This document shows, in pieces, positions 33,250 to 44,761 of a DNA stretch of 64,000 nucleotides. This stretch comes from Hypomyces perniciosus (Eukaryota > Ascomycota > Sordariomycetes > Hypocreales > Hypocreaceae), in the NCBI GenBank assembly GCA_008477525.1, contig SPDT01000007.1, positions 3,410,001 to 3,474,000 on the forward strand, given 5' to 3'. How positions within the stretch are numbered: the stretch's first letter is position 1; each line of letters begins with the position of its first letter. The notes beneath the pieces are model-generated. The model was not told where the DNA came from. It was given only the letters and a program-made list of their open reading frames with translations, and did no database searches. The translations under genes and the position numbers were made by a program.

Positions 33250-34593
33250 TCATGACGCATAGTCCATTCCACGCGCGCCCAGCGACTGTTTCACTGCCTT
33301 TTCCATATCTTCGAGCCTCTGTGTCAGAGCACTGTCATATGGAGGAGACTCCATCATTGCCATGACGAAAGGGCCCTGTGCTCCCCAGGTGCAGCCATGG
33401 AGGTGATCGCGAATCGTGGCCAACAAGTCCTTCACATCCTCATCTGCATACAGGCCCACCGAGTTCATCTCTTGGAGCACGTCGAGGGCAGAGTTGGCAT
33501 CGCCAAAGCGGTTCCAGTATACCCTCGCCAGCTTGGAGTAGAACGGCGTCGAAACCCCCAAGACATACGATGGTAGTCCCAGTTCCTTGATGCGAGGGAG
33601 AATCTGGAATGTATAAGGAGACGGATGGGCAAAGGCTGTGTCGAAAAGGCTGAGAGCGGTGTTGATGAACTGAGAATACAGCGGGCCGTGAACGTCCATG
33701 ATTCGTTTCTCCTCCTCGACGCTCTTCTGTTTCAAAGCGCTGGAATCTGTTGTGCTTGCCTTTAACTTCTTGCTGGCCTCTTTCTTCTCCTTCCTCTTGC
33801 TGGTTTCCTTTTTTCCCTTCGAGGTGTGCTGATGGAGTCCAGTTTTCTTCTGTGTTTCTAAAATGCCCAGCGTTTTTGGCAAAGAGAAGACTTCATCTTC
33901 CATTACTTTCCACAACGCCTGGTCGGTTTCACAACTCTTCATGAGGCCCTCTACCCTCTCGAGCTCATCAGCCCTGGCACGATCATACCTCGCACGCTCA
34001 GCCCACTTTTCCTCATCCGCCTCATCCAACTCAATCATTTCGCGTTTACCAGATTCAGAGCTCTCGGGTTCAAATTCGTATAAACCAAGTGCCACTTGGG
34101 CGGCGTTGCGAAGGGACCTGGGGTACCGCATTAGGAACTTTTCCCGAAACTCCGTAACACGAGCTTGTTCGACAATAGAGCGAGCCATGTTATTTGAATG
34201 AATTTCCGAGCTAGTGCCACCAGTCTGACTACCTGGAGAGGATGGGTTCGTGAGATTCTGTATGTCTCCTCGTGATGTTGAGGGTCGTTTCCTTGAGGTG
34301 GGCATTTTCCCTTGAGCAATCTCATCAAAAATACCCTTAAATATCTGGGCTTCTGATGGTGTAATTGTAGACACCTGCCCATAGTCATCGTTTCTTTCAT
34401 CGTTAGGGCCCCATTCGAACGGGATGGCGTTGTCTCGTTTAGGCCTCCTGGGTCTGTGTGAAGAGTGTGCAAAACGTGGAAAATTTAATGGCAACGGGAC
34501 CCGTGATGCGAGCCACAGCGTCCGGGTTTGATATAAGAACGGGAGCAGAGTTGATGACATGATTGCACGATTAAGGAGATGACCACTGGCCAT
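33250..34593 (-). CDS. Mtf2-like mitochondrial gene-expression protein
   Basis: A single exon of 447 residues. The first 50 residues are rich in Arg, Ser and hydrophobics without acidic residues, as in a mitochondrial presequence. The C-terminal half matches the fungal Mtf2 C-terminal domain: ERVEGLMKSCETDQALWKVM, then FINTALSLFDTAFAHPSPYTF and VYWNRFGDANSALDVLQEM with helical-repeat character. A Lys-rich linker lies at about 255-285. Yeast Mtf2/Nam1 couples mitochondrial transcription to RNA processing and translation, and a matrix role is expected here. An in-frame second ATG 12 codons downstream is possible. It is head to head with CMR1. Confidence 0.85.
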   Translation of the reverse strand: MASGHLLNRAIMSSTLLPFLYQTRTLWLASRVPLPLNFPRFAHSSHRPRRPKRDNAIPFEWGPNDERNDDYGQVSTITPSEAQIFKGIFDEIAQGKMPTSRKRPSTSRGDIQNLTNPSSPGSQTGGTSSEIHSNNMARSIVEQARVTEFREKFLMRYPRSLRNAAQVALGLYEFEPESSESGKREMIELDEADEEKWAERARYDRARADELERVEGLMKSCETDQALWKVMEDEVFSLPKTLGILETQKKTGLHQHTSKGKKETSKRKEKKEASKKLKASTTDSSALKQKSVEEEKRIMDVHGPLYSQFINTALSLFDTAFAHPSPYTFQILPRIKELGLPSYVLGVSTPFYSKLARVYWNRFGDANSALDVLQEMNSVGLYADEDVKDLLATIRDHLHGCTWGAQGPFVMAMMESPPYDSALTQRLEDMEKAVKQSLGARGMDYAS

Positions 34594-34929
34594 TGTTAAG
34601 TTGCAATATGTAATCTACTGTCTGAATGTCTTAGAAAAGATTCAAAATTCATACTAGGAAGTACTAGTATAGGTACATTAGAATGGCTAAATATCGGTAA
34701 AGCTTTCGCAACGGAGTTTAATGCTCCGCGTGACTTCGCGCCAAAAATCAATTTACGAGGAAACGCGTCGGCGCGCTGTTTCTCAACACCAGTTTCGCCT
34801 CAGCTCTGTTTCACCATTTCTTGCGCCAACCCTTGTGCCAATTCACCCCCAAGACTGAGTGAATTTTCCTTTTCATTTGTGCAAACTCGAGTCTATCCAT
34901 CAACTTACAACTGCGTTTCTTCAAACACA
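34594..34929. promoter_or_regulatory. Divergent promoter of Mtf2-like gene and CMR1
   Basis: These 336 bases between two divergent starts hold both promoters. ACGCGT, the MCB core bound by MBF in yeasts, lies at 34763-34768 within GAAACGCGTCGGCGCG. A CT-rich 5' leader precedes CMR1. Confidence 0.6.
34763..34768. promoter_or_regulatory. ACGCGT (MCB-like) site
   Basis: This is the exact MCB core, about 160 bases from both divergent starts. In yeasts MBF uses it for G1/S genes. A single six-base match is weak evidence on its own. Confidence 0.3.
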
Positions 34930-36534
34930 ATGCCTTCCAAGAAGGATGACGGCCTCAGCGCCTTTGAGCGTAGGCGCCTGGAGAATATGGCAGCCAACAA
35001 GGCCATATTATCGGAGATATCTACCACAGCGACAAAGATCCTACGGGACAAACCCACCACCAAGGCTTCAGCACCCAAGAAGAAGACACGCACTGAACCG
35101 GTGCAAAGAGAACCGAGACGAGCGACCCGATCGAGTTCCCGACTTGCGGGGCTATCCGCAGATGACGAAACCCTAAAGCGCAAACTAGCAGTGGAAGCCG
35201 AGCACGAGGCAGAGAAGGCCAAGTCAAAAAGACTGAGAGTCAATGGCGACCTCAATGTTGGGGACATAGTTGTGGATGGGAAGAAGTGGACAAGCAGTGT
35301 CGAGGGACTCAAAGACATATTTCGCGGTGCCCAACCTGGGCTTAGAACCTTTACGGAAGATGATGTGAAGGAGACGACAGACAAAGATCTCAAAGATCTG
35401 CGATTACGGATGAGTGGAATGAAATTATATGAGCATTGGGCTCCTAACGGTATGTCTTGTTCTTCACCTTACCTATGTTGGATTCGATAGTAATGATGAT
35501 TCCAAATAGATATTAAGATTACTCCACAGCGAGTCTATGCGCTCGGATTTCATCCTACGGAAGAAAAGCCAGTGATATTTGCCGGAGACAAAGAGGGCGC
35601 CATGGGTGTCTTTGACGCATCTCAAATAGTGCCCGAATTGGCCGACGATGACGAGGATGCAGAGTTTCCCGACCCAGTCATTTCCGCTTTCAAAACACAT
35701 GCCAGAACAATATCCTCGTTTGCATTCTCGCCAGTGGATGCAAATTCGGTGTTTTCTGCATCGTACGATTCATCCATCAGGAGGATGGACCTCTCAAAGG
35801 GAGTGTCTGTCCAAGTGTTTGCGCCTGCTGATGTCAATGAGGACATGCCGCTGTCAACCCTCGAAATTCCAACTTCAGAACCAAATATGCTGTTCTTTTC
35901 GACACTGGACGGTAGTGTTGGACGGTATGACATTAGAGCACCCGGGAGTGAGGAGTTTTGGAATTTATCGGAGCAAAAAATAGGCGGCTTCTCATTGCAC
36001 CCGCTATACCCCCATCTAGTGGCGACGGCATCTTTAGATAGGACGCTGAAGATTTGGGACATTCGCAAAATCACTGGGAAAGGGGAGATGAGACACCCAG
36101 CATTGCTGGGAGAACATGAATCGCGATTGTCAGTCTCTCATGCAGCGTGGAGTCCGGGTGGCCACGTTGCCACATCATCCTACGATGACACGATCAAAAT
36201 ATACAACTTTTCGGACGCTGGTCAATGGAAACCTGGTCATGATATTGGACCGAAAGCCATGGAGCCCGCCCACGTTGTTAAACACAACAATCAAACGGGC
36301 AGATGGGTAACTATACTAAAGCCACAATGGCAAAAGCAACCCAGGGACGGGATTCAAAAATTCGCTATTGGTAACATGAACCGGTTTGTGGACGTTTTTG
36401 CGTCCGATGGCAGCCAGTTGGCCCAACTGGGCGGAGATGGCATCTCTGCGGTTCCAGCAGTGGCCCATTTCCATCCTACGATGGATTGGGTGGCGGGAGG
36501 GACGGCCAGCGGCAAGTTGTGTCTATGGCAATAA
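34930..36534 (+). CDS. CMR1: WD-repeat DNA damage-binding protein CMR1
   Basis: Two exons, 34930-35449 and 35510-36534, give about 514 residues. The N-terminus has the typical SAFERRRLENMAANKAIL segment and a basic region, then ITPQRVYALGFHPTEEKPVI starts the WD domain. Repeats include FDASQIVPEL, HARTISSFAFSPVD, SLDRTLKIWDIRK, HAAWSPGGHVATSSYDDTIK and a closing strand ending KLCLWQ. CMR1 binds chromatin and DNA damage sites and joins quality-control foci under replication stress; it is nuclear. Length and order of parts fit the family. The intron is short with consensus ends. The start is the first ATG after a CT-rich leader. Confidence 0.95.
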
Positions 36535-36892
36535 AAACTCCGGGCGCGAATTTATTCATGAGCATCATGAGAGTCGGGGCACCTCGAAGAGGCACGGTGA
36601 AGGTTTGGGAGGGGTCTGTGATTTTGGTTGTCGGGGTGTACGGAGTATATGGATCAACTATTGGCTGTGCTACTCATGTTAGATGCATGAATATTGCAGA
36701 ATAGCTTCATTTGGATGGTCGATTTTGTTGAGGCGTGAACAAGGTAGCTTGAAGGAGAGAGTCTTTCGCTGTTCGGTGAGTATTGAAACATCTTTGTGTT
36801 GAACTACGCAAAGAACTTGCATGAAGCTTGTGGCTGAATACTATACTGTGTAATAAAATAGTTGCAGTTATGAAATGCGGCCTGCCTGCTCA
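36535..36892. other. Convergent spacer between CMR1 and GNA1
   Basis: No gene is seen. A TACGGAGTATA word lies near 36639, about 100 bases past the CMR1 stop. Confidence 0.6.
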
Positions 36893-37495
36893 TCATTGCG
36901 GTGCTTTCCACTCCCTGAGCTCACGGGTCATTTCCATACCCGAGCTGGAATAACCGCATTTTTGATAAAACACCTCGTTCTTTGGGCCGCAGTTGAGAAT
37001 AGTCTTGTAACAGCCCACGTTCTTTGCTACGGAATTCAGAGCGTTGACCATGGCCAACCCCAGGCCTTTGCCCTGGTAAGCTTTCGCTGTGCAGATCTCT
37101 TCAATATGGCCAACAATGGCGCGATTGTGGATGCTGTCATGACGAAGTCAGAGAGACTTTGAACGTGCATGATTGCCTCACGAAAGGGAGCAATGGTTCA
37201 GTCCAACTCACAACTTCTTCTCAACAATCACGGCGCCTGTGCCAACAATGCGGCCCTCATGCTCAATGACAAGGTAGTAGTAAGGGCCTTTGCCGTGCGA
37301 GTCCATCTCATCGTACCGCTCGTTGAACTCCTCCTCTGTGAGGTCTCCCATCCATGTCAAGTCACGTAGACATTGCAGGAACCCTTTCGCATAGTCACCC
37401 CTCTCCAAGGGCCGAATGATGAATGATTCTGGGAGAGATGCGGTGATGTCGGTGGCGATAAACGATGCGGGGAACAAAGGGTTTCCAGACGCCAT
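36893..37495 (-). CDS. GNA1: Glucosamine 6-phosphate N-acetyltransferase
   Basis: Two exons on the minus strand (37495-37212, 37133-36893) give about 174 residues, a normal GNA1 size. The GNAT fold is visible: FIIRPLERGDYAKGFLQCL, YYYLVIEHEGRIVGTGAVIV, GHIEEICTAKAYQGKGLG (acetyl-CoA loop QGKGLG), then CYKTILNCGPKNEVFYQKCGY, the sugar-phosphate-binding end of GNA1. The enzyme makes N-acetylglucosamine 6-phosphate in the UDP-GlcNAc pathway for chitin, N-glycans and GPI anchors, in the cytosol. The start is the ATG before ASGNPLF. Eight further upstream codons are open but begin from a non-ATG codon. Confidence 0.95.
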
Positions 37496-39226
37496 AGCTG
37501 CAAGCAAGAAGACAAGCAAAAATTGTGATGCTGCAATTTACCGTCGACGACGACCTGTTAATTGGCTCAATAAACTATTCTATGGGCAAGAATGGTGAGT
37601 TGTTGATATGAGGGCAGCAGTGCGTGCCATGTTTGAATAAGCTAGTATGTAGTATCGCCAACCGGCTTCACAGCTTGGTTATTTAGTACCTAGTTAGTCT
37701 ACGATGCATGTACGAGTACAACAGAGGAGGCTTGATTCCCTCGTTCATCATTGCTAGTATTTCCCTTGTTCTGGAGGTCAAGGGAGATCACTAACATACG
37801 AGAAGGTGTTCTTCAGTTTAATATGCAGGATGCTTAGTACGGCCCGAATTCTAGTACTATTATTATTATGAGCTCGGTGAGTCCGATAGTCTACTCGTAG
37901 GGGGTGACGACTCGGCCATGGTAATCTTGACCGCCCGCCTCCCGAAGAGAGCGGCACGGGATCGGCTACTAGCAGAACTCCGTTCAGCGGGTCGAGTTGA
38001 ATGAACAGGGGCTCCATACCATACTAGTATTGAGATGAAAAGGGAATTTAGTTGGGAGGCATACTGATTCTTGAGAGTTGTAGTATCTGTATTTGGTTAA
38101 TTTGGTCCCTTGATGCTAAATAGCTGACCTATACATACCTACAGCACATATCTACATGCTGATTCGACTCGATGCCCAGCCCTACTAAATCGGGGCAGCC
38201 AGAGCGCAGACAGAGGCAACCAACACGACGTAACGCAACCCTGTTCTTGGCCCCTGGTTACCGGAAACGGCGTTTCGGAGGCAGCGCCAAGTTCTGGCAA
38301 GACAGTCAGGACGATGAACGATGAACGATGAACATCAAAAACATCAAATCGGATGATCTGGAAGCAGTATTCACGCAACGAGGCTTGCCTTGTCAGCTGT
38401 TGCGCACGATTAGTTCTATATTCTTCTTAGTGATCGCATCACATGGGCAGGGATTGGTGGAGGAGTCGGGATCCAGAGTGGATGAAATGTGAGTGTGACT
38501 GCGTCACCCAGAAAAATAGAAGTCTATAATACTCCATACATAGCCTCATGGTATTATGACGGACTCCTCCAATTTGAGCACCGCCCTGTTCCTCTCCCTC
38601 CCTTTAAAATAACAGGAACGGCTTCCGCGGCGACTCACAAAGCTCGGTTCGCGTCATGACGATGCTGGCCCTTGTTCAGCTCCTTGCTTGCCTGCCTGTT
38701 CCTTATCGATAAGCAGCCATCCCGCCAATCAACCTCCACAACAGAGTGCCGAAGATCCAATCCGTAGCCGTCGCTATCCTGCAGGCTGCAGCCGCCACGG
38801 ATACCTCCCTAGCCGCTAAGCTCAAGTCTCCAAAAGCCCCCCCAAACCCAAAGTTCCCCCAGCACCCTTTACAGCGGTGTAGTCCACCAACCTTATGTAC
38901 TTGCGGAGCCTCGAGCATCTCAACAGCTCCCTCCACCTTCAGCCATTCAACCTCCAACTATCCGTCCTAACCCGGGTAGATGCTATCTCTCAGGTAGCCT
39001 CATGCTAGGCCATTAGTCCTTGGAACACCATTATTCCCAAGCGCTGAGCTGCGGCTTTGCTGGGCCTCGTCATCTTTGGTTACTTCACAGGAGGCGGCGC
39101 AAGCGACGGATTCGACGCTCCCTAACCTAACTCAACAACGAACCTTAGCCTCGTGAGGGAACCTTGTTTTGCTTATCGCCCGTCCTTTGCTCTGGCTGCA
39201 GGTGGTAACGCAGAGTTTCTGCCAGT
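37496..39226. other. Divergent spacer between GNA1 and ATG26
   Basis: No convincing gene is seen over 1.7 kb. It contains a triple GATGAAC tandem at 38313-38333 and a TTAAAATA box near 38604. The final 500 bases are CT-rich and probably the ATG26 5' leader. A 74-codon Pro/Ser-rich frame at 38746-38970 is not called. Confidence 0.6.
38313..38333. repeat. GATGAAC tandem x3
   Basis: Three perfect copies of GATGAAC in the spacer between GNA1 and ATG26. They are followed by a pair of ACATCAAA words, also tandem-like. Confidence 0.85.
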
Positions 39227-42200
39227 ATGGCGTCTTCTCCTCCTCCCCGCGACAGCCATGGCGACCACGACACAGGCCACAGACACTTCAGCAGGAGACT
39301 TTACAAGAAGTGGCGAGAAGAACCGACGTCAACAACCGAGCTCCCTGAACCTCTCCGGGACAGTGATGAGGATACCGTGGAGGATACAAGCTTTGCCCAA
39401 GGCGTGCCGATGTCCCTGAACATGAACCAGAGCATATTTGGTCTTATAGCAGCTGCTGGTTCCAGGGTCGACTTCAATAATCGATTTGATGATGGTAGTA
39501 GTGACGAGGACGAGGGGAACAGTCAAAAGGAGACAAAACGCCGAGACAACGACCTCGCGCAAACAGCAATACTAGAGCCGTTCGCCAAGAACAAGAGACA
39601 CGGGCACAAGAAGCGGCTTTCGGGTCATAGGTTATTGAAGTCGTTTGCTACACTGCCGAAACGGAAACAAAAGTCGGAGCGAGAGTCTACCAGATTATCA
39701 GAGCCCACCCGTGAGGCAGGCGAGCTGAGCGAGACCAGCGACGTGTCGTCCTCTGCTGCAGCCTCACAACCCAAGGAAGCGCTTCGTCTGGCGCCTGTTA
39801 TGAGCAGGATGTTAGATGCCAAAGCCGAGATGGCCAGCCGGCCCAGCTTCGACCTCGAAAGGCACTCTACCGATATAAGTCGCGCGGGCGAGAGTGATGA
39901 TGTTACTCCTTTAGCTAAAAAACTAATGGAAATATTTGAATTTGACGAACCGGAACGAGTCATTGAAGGTCCGTCTGCATGATTCCCTCCCCTGTCTCCA
40001 TAGCATCTGTTAACAGTTGGAGTAGAGTATCCCTGTTGGTTGCTGCAAAGCGTCCTCCTCCAAGGTTTCCTGTACATCACTTCCAAGCATATCTACTTCT
40101 ATGCTTACCTTCCTAAGAAAGCGGTAAGTCCGATCCCCTTTTTAAGACCCTATCGCGACTCCTCAAGGATTACTGACTTCTGTCGCAGCATGTGGTTGCC
40201 AAGTCAGGCTATCTATCCAAGAGCGGCAAACGCAATCCCAAGTACAATCGTTACTGGTTCCGTCTCAAGGGTGATGTATTGTCGTACTATCGCGACTCCA
40301 CCAATCTTTACTTCCCTCACGGCCAAATCGATCTGAGGTTCGGCATATCTGCAAGTATCACGGATAGGGACAAGGACGGGATGCATTTCTCTGTCGTGAC
40401 AAGTCACCGTACATACAACTTCAAGGCCGACAGTGCTCCTAGCGCTAAGGAATGGGTCAAGAGTGTGCAGAGGGTCATCTTCCGAAGTCATAATGAAGGT
40501 GACAGTGTCAAAATCTCGCTTCCTATTGATAACATTATCGACGTTGAAGACACCCAGATGATGGAATTTTCGGATACCTGCAAGATTCGCGTGATTGACA
40601 ACGACGAAACCTACGCTATTGACGAGGTAATGCTCCGGCACTTTACACACTTTTTTTTTATCGCACTCGCTAATATGTTTCCAGTACTTCTTCTCCTTCT
40701 TCACCTTTGGAAAAGAAGCGATCAATGTTATCAAGATTCTGGTGGAGGGTGCATCAGAGGGAAGCCCAACAGCAGGCAAACTTATCGCTGCCCATCATGA
40801 TGAGACTTCAGATCAGTCATCGCCGCGGCGCTCAGTCAGTGTAAAACGGAACAGCCTTCATGTGGATAAGATCCGCACGACAAAGCTTCCGGACACCGTC
40901 AGGGCAACTCTCTCACCAATGTCGCCGCATTCTGCCAATCCGAGTCCGCGTCCCAGCACTGAGGTTGGCCCTCGAGCTAGCCTTGATGCGCTTCGCCAAA
41001 TAGGCAGACGCAGTCACGATGTCACCAGCCCGTTACGTGAAAGCAGCCCTAGGAGAAGTTTTAGTGGCAGTAGATCCCTGAGTCGCCGTCGTGTGGACGA
41101 GAGGAAAGTGTCGAGCAAGCTGGAATCCTCAGAGTCGAATTTGTACTCGTCTATCGAAGAACCCAGTTTTGCCAGCCTCACACAATCTGCCTTCGAGGAC
41201 CCTTCGGCAAGCCAAATCCTCCGCGGTAGCGAAGTTTTCCATAGCCCAACGATGCGGCATTCGCCATCATCAAGTCAGGATATGGATTCGAAGGGCAAGG
41301 GTCATGCCTCAAGAGACGGACCGCAGTATCTGCTTCCCCATGCCGCCACGACTGGACATAGTGAGGGTCTAGGCTTTCAAGGAAATTTCGATTCTCCAGC
41401 GACCTCAACACCTACTCTTCAAAGCATTACTAAGATGGGAGCATACCCTCTACAGCGTGCGGGCGCTTTTGCCGACTATCTAAATAAGACAAGCAAGCGA
41501 ATGAGCACTCTCTTGGCGACAGAGTCTATGGGCTACGTTGAAAAAGTGTCTGGGATGTGGAAAGGCGGGCGCAAACATTACGATGAGCCCGCTGGTCTGA
41601 GGCCTGACGAAGATGAGCTTGAAGAGGACGCCGACGGCCAAATACAAACCTCCATGGAACGTTTCCGCGCGCACTTTGCACTTCCCGATACGGAGAGGTT
41701 GCAGGCGACTTACTTTGGCTACATCCTTCGTGTGTTGCCTCTGTATGGTAAAATTTATATCAGCAACCGATATTTTTGTTTCCGAAGCCTGCTCCCTGGC
41801 ACTCGTACCAAGTTGATCTTGCCTCTCAAAGACATTGAAAATGCACACAAGGAAAAAGGATTCCGCTTTGGCTACTCAGGTTTGGTCGTTGTGATCCGCG
41901 GTCATGAGGAGCTGTTTTTTGAGTTCAGACTCGGTGAAATCCGAGATGACTGCGCCGTTACGTTGTTGCAAAGTTTGGAGAATAACCGAAACCTCCAAGA
42001 GTCGGAACTACTAGAACAGGAGACCAAGGAAGAGGAGAGCGCTGTGGCGGAGAGAGATGCCTTGAAGTCAGAGAGACAAGATCATTTTCTGGATCACGAA
42101 CTTCAAATTGATTCCACGTCCAGCTTACCCAATGCGCCAACCATCTTGGTTGACGAGACAGATGCATCACTTATCAACTTCAAACCAGCACATCCCATGA

Positions 42201-43731
42201 AAATCACCTGTCTGACTATTGGCTCCAGAGGAGACGTCCAGCCCTACATTGCGCTGTGCAAGGGGTTGCTTGCAGAGGGGCACAAACCGCGAATTGCGAC
42301 CCACGCCGAGTTCCAGGGGTGGATCGAGTCCCATGGTATTGAGTTTGCGCGTGTCGAAGGTGACCCTGCTGAGCTCATGCGCCTCTGCATCGAGAACGGA
42401 ACATTCACACTATCCTTCCTCCGTGAAGCCAATGCAACGTTCCGTGGCTGGCTAGATGAACTTCTCGATTCAGCATACACAGCATGTGAAGGCTCTGAAA
42501 TGCTCATCGAGTCGCCATCGGCCATGGCAGGCATCCATATTGCGGAGAAGCTTGGTATCCCATACTTCCGGGCCTTCACAATGCCGTGGACAAGGACAAG
42601 AGCCTATCCACATGCCTTCATCATGCCTGAGCATAAGATGGGCGGAGCCTACAACTACATGACCTATGTCATGTTCGATAACATTTTCTGGAAGGCTACG
42701 GCCCATCAAGTTAATAGATGGAGAAACAATACGCTTGGTTTGCCAAATACGAGTTTGGAAAAGATGCAGCCCAATAAGGTACCTTTCCTGTATAATTTTA
42801 GCCCCAGCGTTGTTGCACCACCTTTGGACTTTTCGGACTGGATCAGGGTTACAGGATACTGGTTTTTGGATGAAGGGACCGTGTACGAGCCCCCCAAGGA
42901 GCTCCATTATTTCATCAAGAAGGCCAAGGATGATGGCAAGAAGCTCGTGTATGTGGGTTTCGGTTCCATCATTGTCAACGATCCGGCGAAAATGACACAA
43001 GAAGTCATCGATGCAGTTCTCAAAGCCGACGTTCGGTGCATTCTTTCCAAAGGTTGGTCCGATCGTCTCACAGGCAAAGATGAACCCACCAAGACTCGGC
43101 CTGAGGAGCCAGAAATGCCACCGGAGATTCACGTTATCAAGTCAGCGCCCCACGACTGGTTGTTCCGACACATTGATGCCGCGGCACATCACGGCGGCTC
43201 TGGCACCACTGGTGCAAGTTTGAGAGCCGGTATCCCAACAATTATCAGGCCATTCTTTGGTGACCAGTTCTTTTTCGCGAGCCGAGTGGAGGATCTTGGC
43301 GTGGGTGTGTGGGTTAAGCACTGGGGCACGAATAGCTTTGGTAGAGCTCTCTGGGAAGTCACTAGGAACGAGCGCATGATTCTCAAGGCTCGAGCTCTGG
43401 GAGAACAGATTCGCAAGGTGAGCTTCCATTCCCCATTATTCCTCCCTCCTCAAGCCAAGGAATACTAACAACCTCATAGGAAACTGGTGTTGAAACAGCC
43501 ATTCAATCCATCTATCGAGATTTAGAGTATGCAAAGAGTTTGATCAAGCATAGGGAGGGACAGCCAGAAACCGAAGAGGATGACGACACAGAGGAGAGCT
43601 GGACTTTTGTCAGAGGCGACGAGCCAGACCCCGACATGGTGACGACGAAATTGAGTGAAGGGCTTGGCGGACTGGGATTTGGAAACGACAGTAAGGCGTT
43701 GGGGAGCCATGTTCTGAAAGGCAAAGCATGA
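39227..43731 (+). CDS. ATG26: Sterol 3-beta-glucosyltransferase
   Basis: Five exons, 39227-39968, 40017-40123, 40189-40626, 40685-43417 and 43480-43731, give about 1423 residues, the usual size. The N-terminus has [19 protein letters not shown] and an acidic cluster. A GRAM start ([19 protein letters not shown]) runs into a PH domain ([19 protein letters not shown], from about 284). A second GRAM domain lies at about 755-845. The glycosyltransferase starts near 935 with [19 protein letters not shown], and the UDP-sugar signature [19 protein letters not shown] lies near 1265. The enzyme makes ergosterol glucoside at membranes bearing phosphoinositides and supports pexophagy in some fungi. The exon 2 acceptor could be CAG at 40016 or GAG at 40022, changing two residues; both keep the frame. 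Confidence 0.95.
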
Positions 43732-44128
43732 GAATGACGAGCTCCATCGTCTTGGATGAAGATGCGAAGTAAGACATTGTATTGGGCTTAGAACTGGGTA
43801 TAATAATGGCGGTTTATGCTTGTTTAGCTGGGTGTTAAAGATTGGATAATGGTAAGAGCACGGGATACTGGGTTAATGGCAATGGATGAATGAGCACAAT
43901 TAAATTAATACATGGAAATAGATTACGCACATGATAGACAGAATGGACATTTTTAATGGTTCAACTCTCTCGGTTTGACTACACCTAGACGTTCATGAAG
44001 GAAAGATGAGAGAGAAGTTGTGATTGGAATTATACTAGGAATATTCATAAACATCATTCAGTCATGATTCATATAGCATGCATGCGCCTCCAGGAAAAAG
44101 CCAAGAGTCTCCAACACCCGCACTCCCC
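43732..44128. other. Convergent spacer after ATG26
   Basis: Nothing is recognised; AT-rich 3' sequence lies between two stop codons. Confidence 0.6.
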
Positions 44129-44761
44129 TCAGACACATACGCTGCCATTCTGAGACTGTGATGGGAGGGGGATGTTGCACTCCTTGCCACCACGTGAGAT
44201 GTCCTTGAGGGGTCGCAAGTTGGCAACCGACTCCCACACATCCATGAATGCATCCTCCATGCCATCCGCACGAGGGTCCCGGTCCTGGTAGATGATGCGA
44301 CCAGCGCTATCCCTCTTCGGCTCCCCATATTCGTCTACGACAGGCTCCTTCAACAGCAAGAAAAATTCAGGCCAGTCACGCCACGGTGACGTCTCGAGGG
44401 CCGTTCTCCAGATGCCATCTGTGTGCGCGATAATAGCATCCTCCCACCGCGCCGTCATGTGAAAACACTCGCGGTACCAGTCCATCATGCCCTGCATGTC
44501 GGCGCGCCACCAGCCGCCGATGATGGTGCCGCCGGGCAGAATCTGCTGGCGGGAGACGACCCAGCGAGCGAGTGCTGGCCAGAAGTGAGACTGCAGAAGA
44601 TCCAGCTTCTGCTGGCGTGTTACACCAAACTCGTCCACGCGGAAGACAAAAACGCGGTCGGTTTGAGAGGCGTAGAGCCAGTCGAGGTCGCGGTTCGCTG
44701 TGTCACCGTCCATAGGGCTCTTGTGGGTAGGGTAGGGTATTTGCTGAAAATTGCCGTACAT
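44129..44761 (-). CDS. Unrecognised fungal protein, 210 residues
   Basis: A single exon on the minus strand from ATG at 44761. The protein is rich in Trp and acidic residues and looks globular: LDWLYASQTDRVFVFRVDEF, VVSRQQILPGGTIIGGWWR and MEDAFMDVWESVANLRPL. No signal peptide, membrane helix or known catalytic motif is seen. I do not recognise the family and give no function. The length of the frame, strong amino-acid character and a T-rich, A-rich promoter just upstream support a real gene. It runs convergent with ATG26. Confidence 0.75.
   Translation of the reverse strand: MYGNFQQIPYPTHKSPMDGDTANRDLDWLYASQTDRVFVFRVDEFGVTRQQKLDLLQSHFWPALARWVVSRQQILPGGTIIGGWWRADMQGMMDWYRECFHMTARWEDAIIAHTDGIWRTALETSPWRDWPEFFLLLKEPVVDEYGEPKRDSAGRIIYQDRDPRADGMEDAFMDVWESVANLRPLKDISRGGKECNIPLPSQSQNGSVCV

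Noticed and set aside
38746..38970. Pro/Ser-rich 74-codon frame before ATG26
   Set aside because: No motif, no splice to ATG26 that makes sense; more likely 5' leader.
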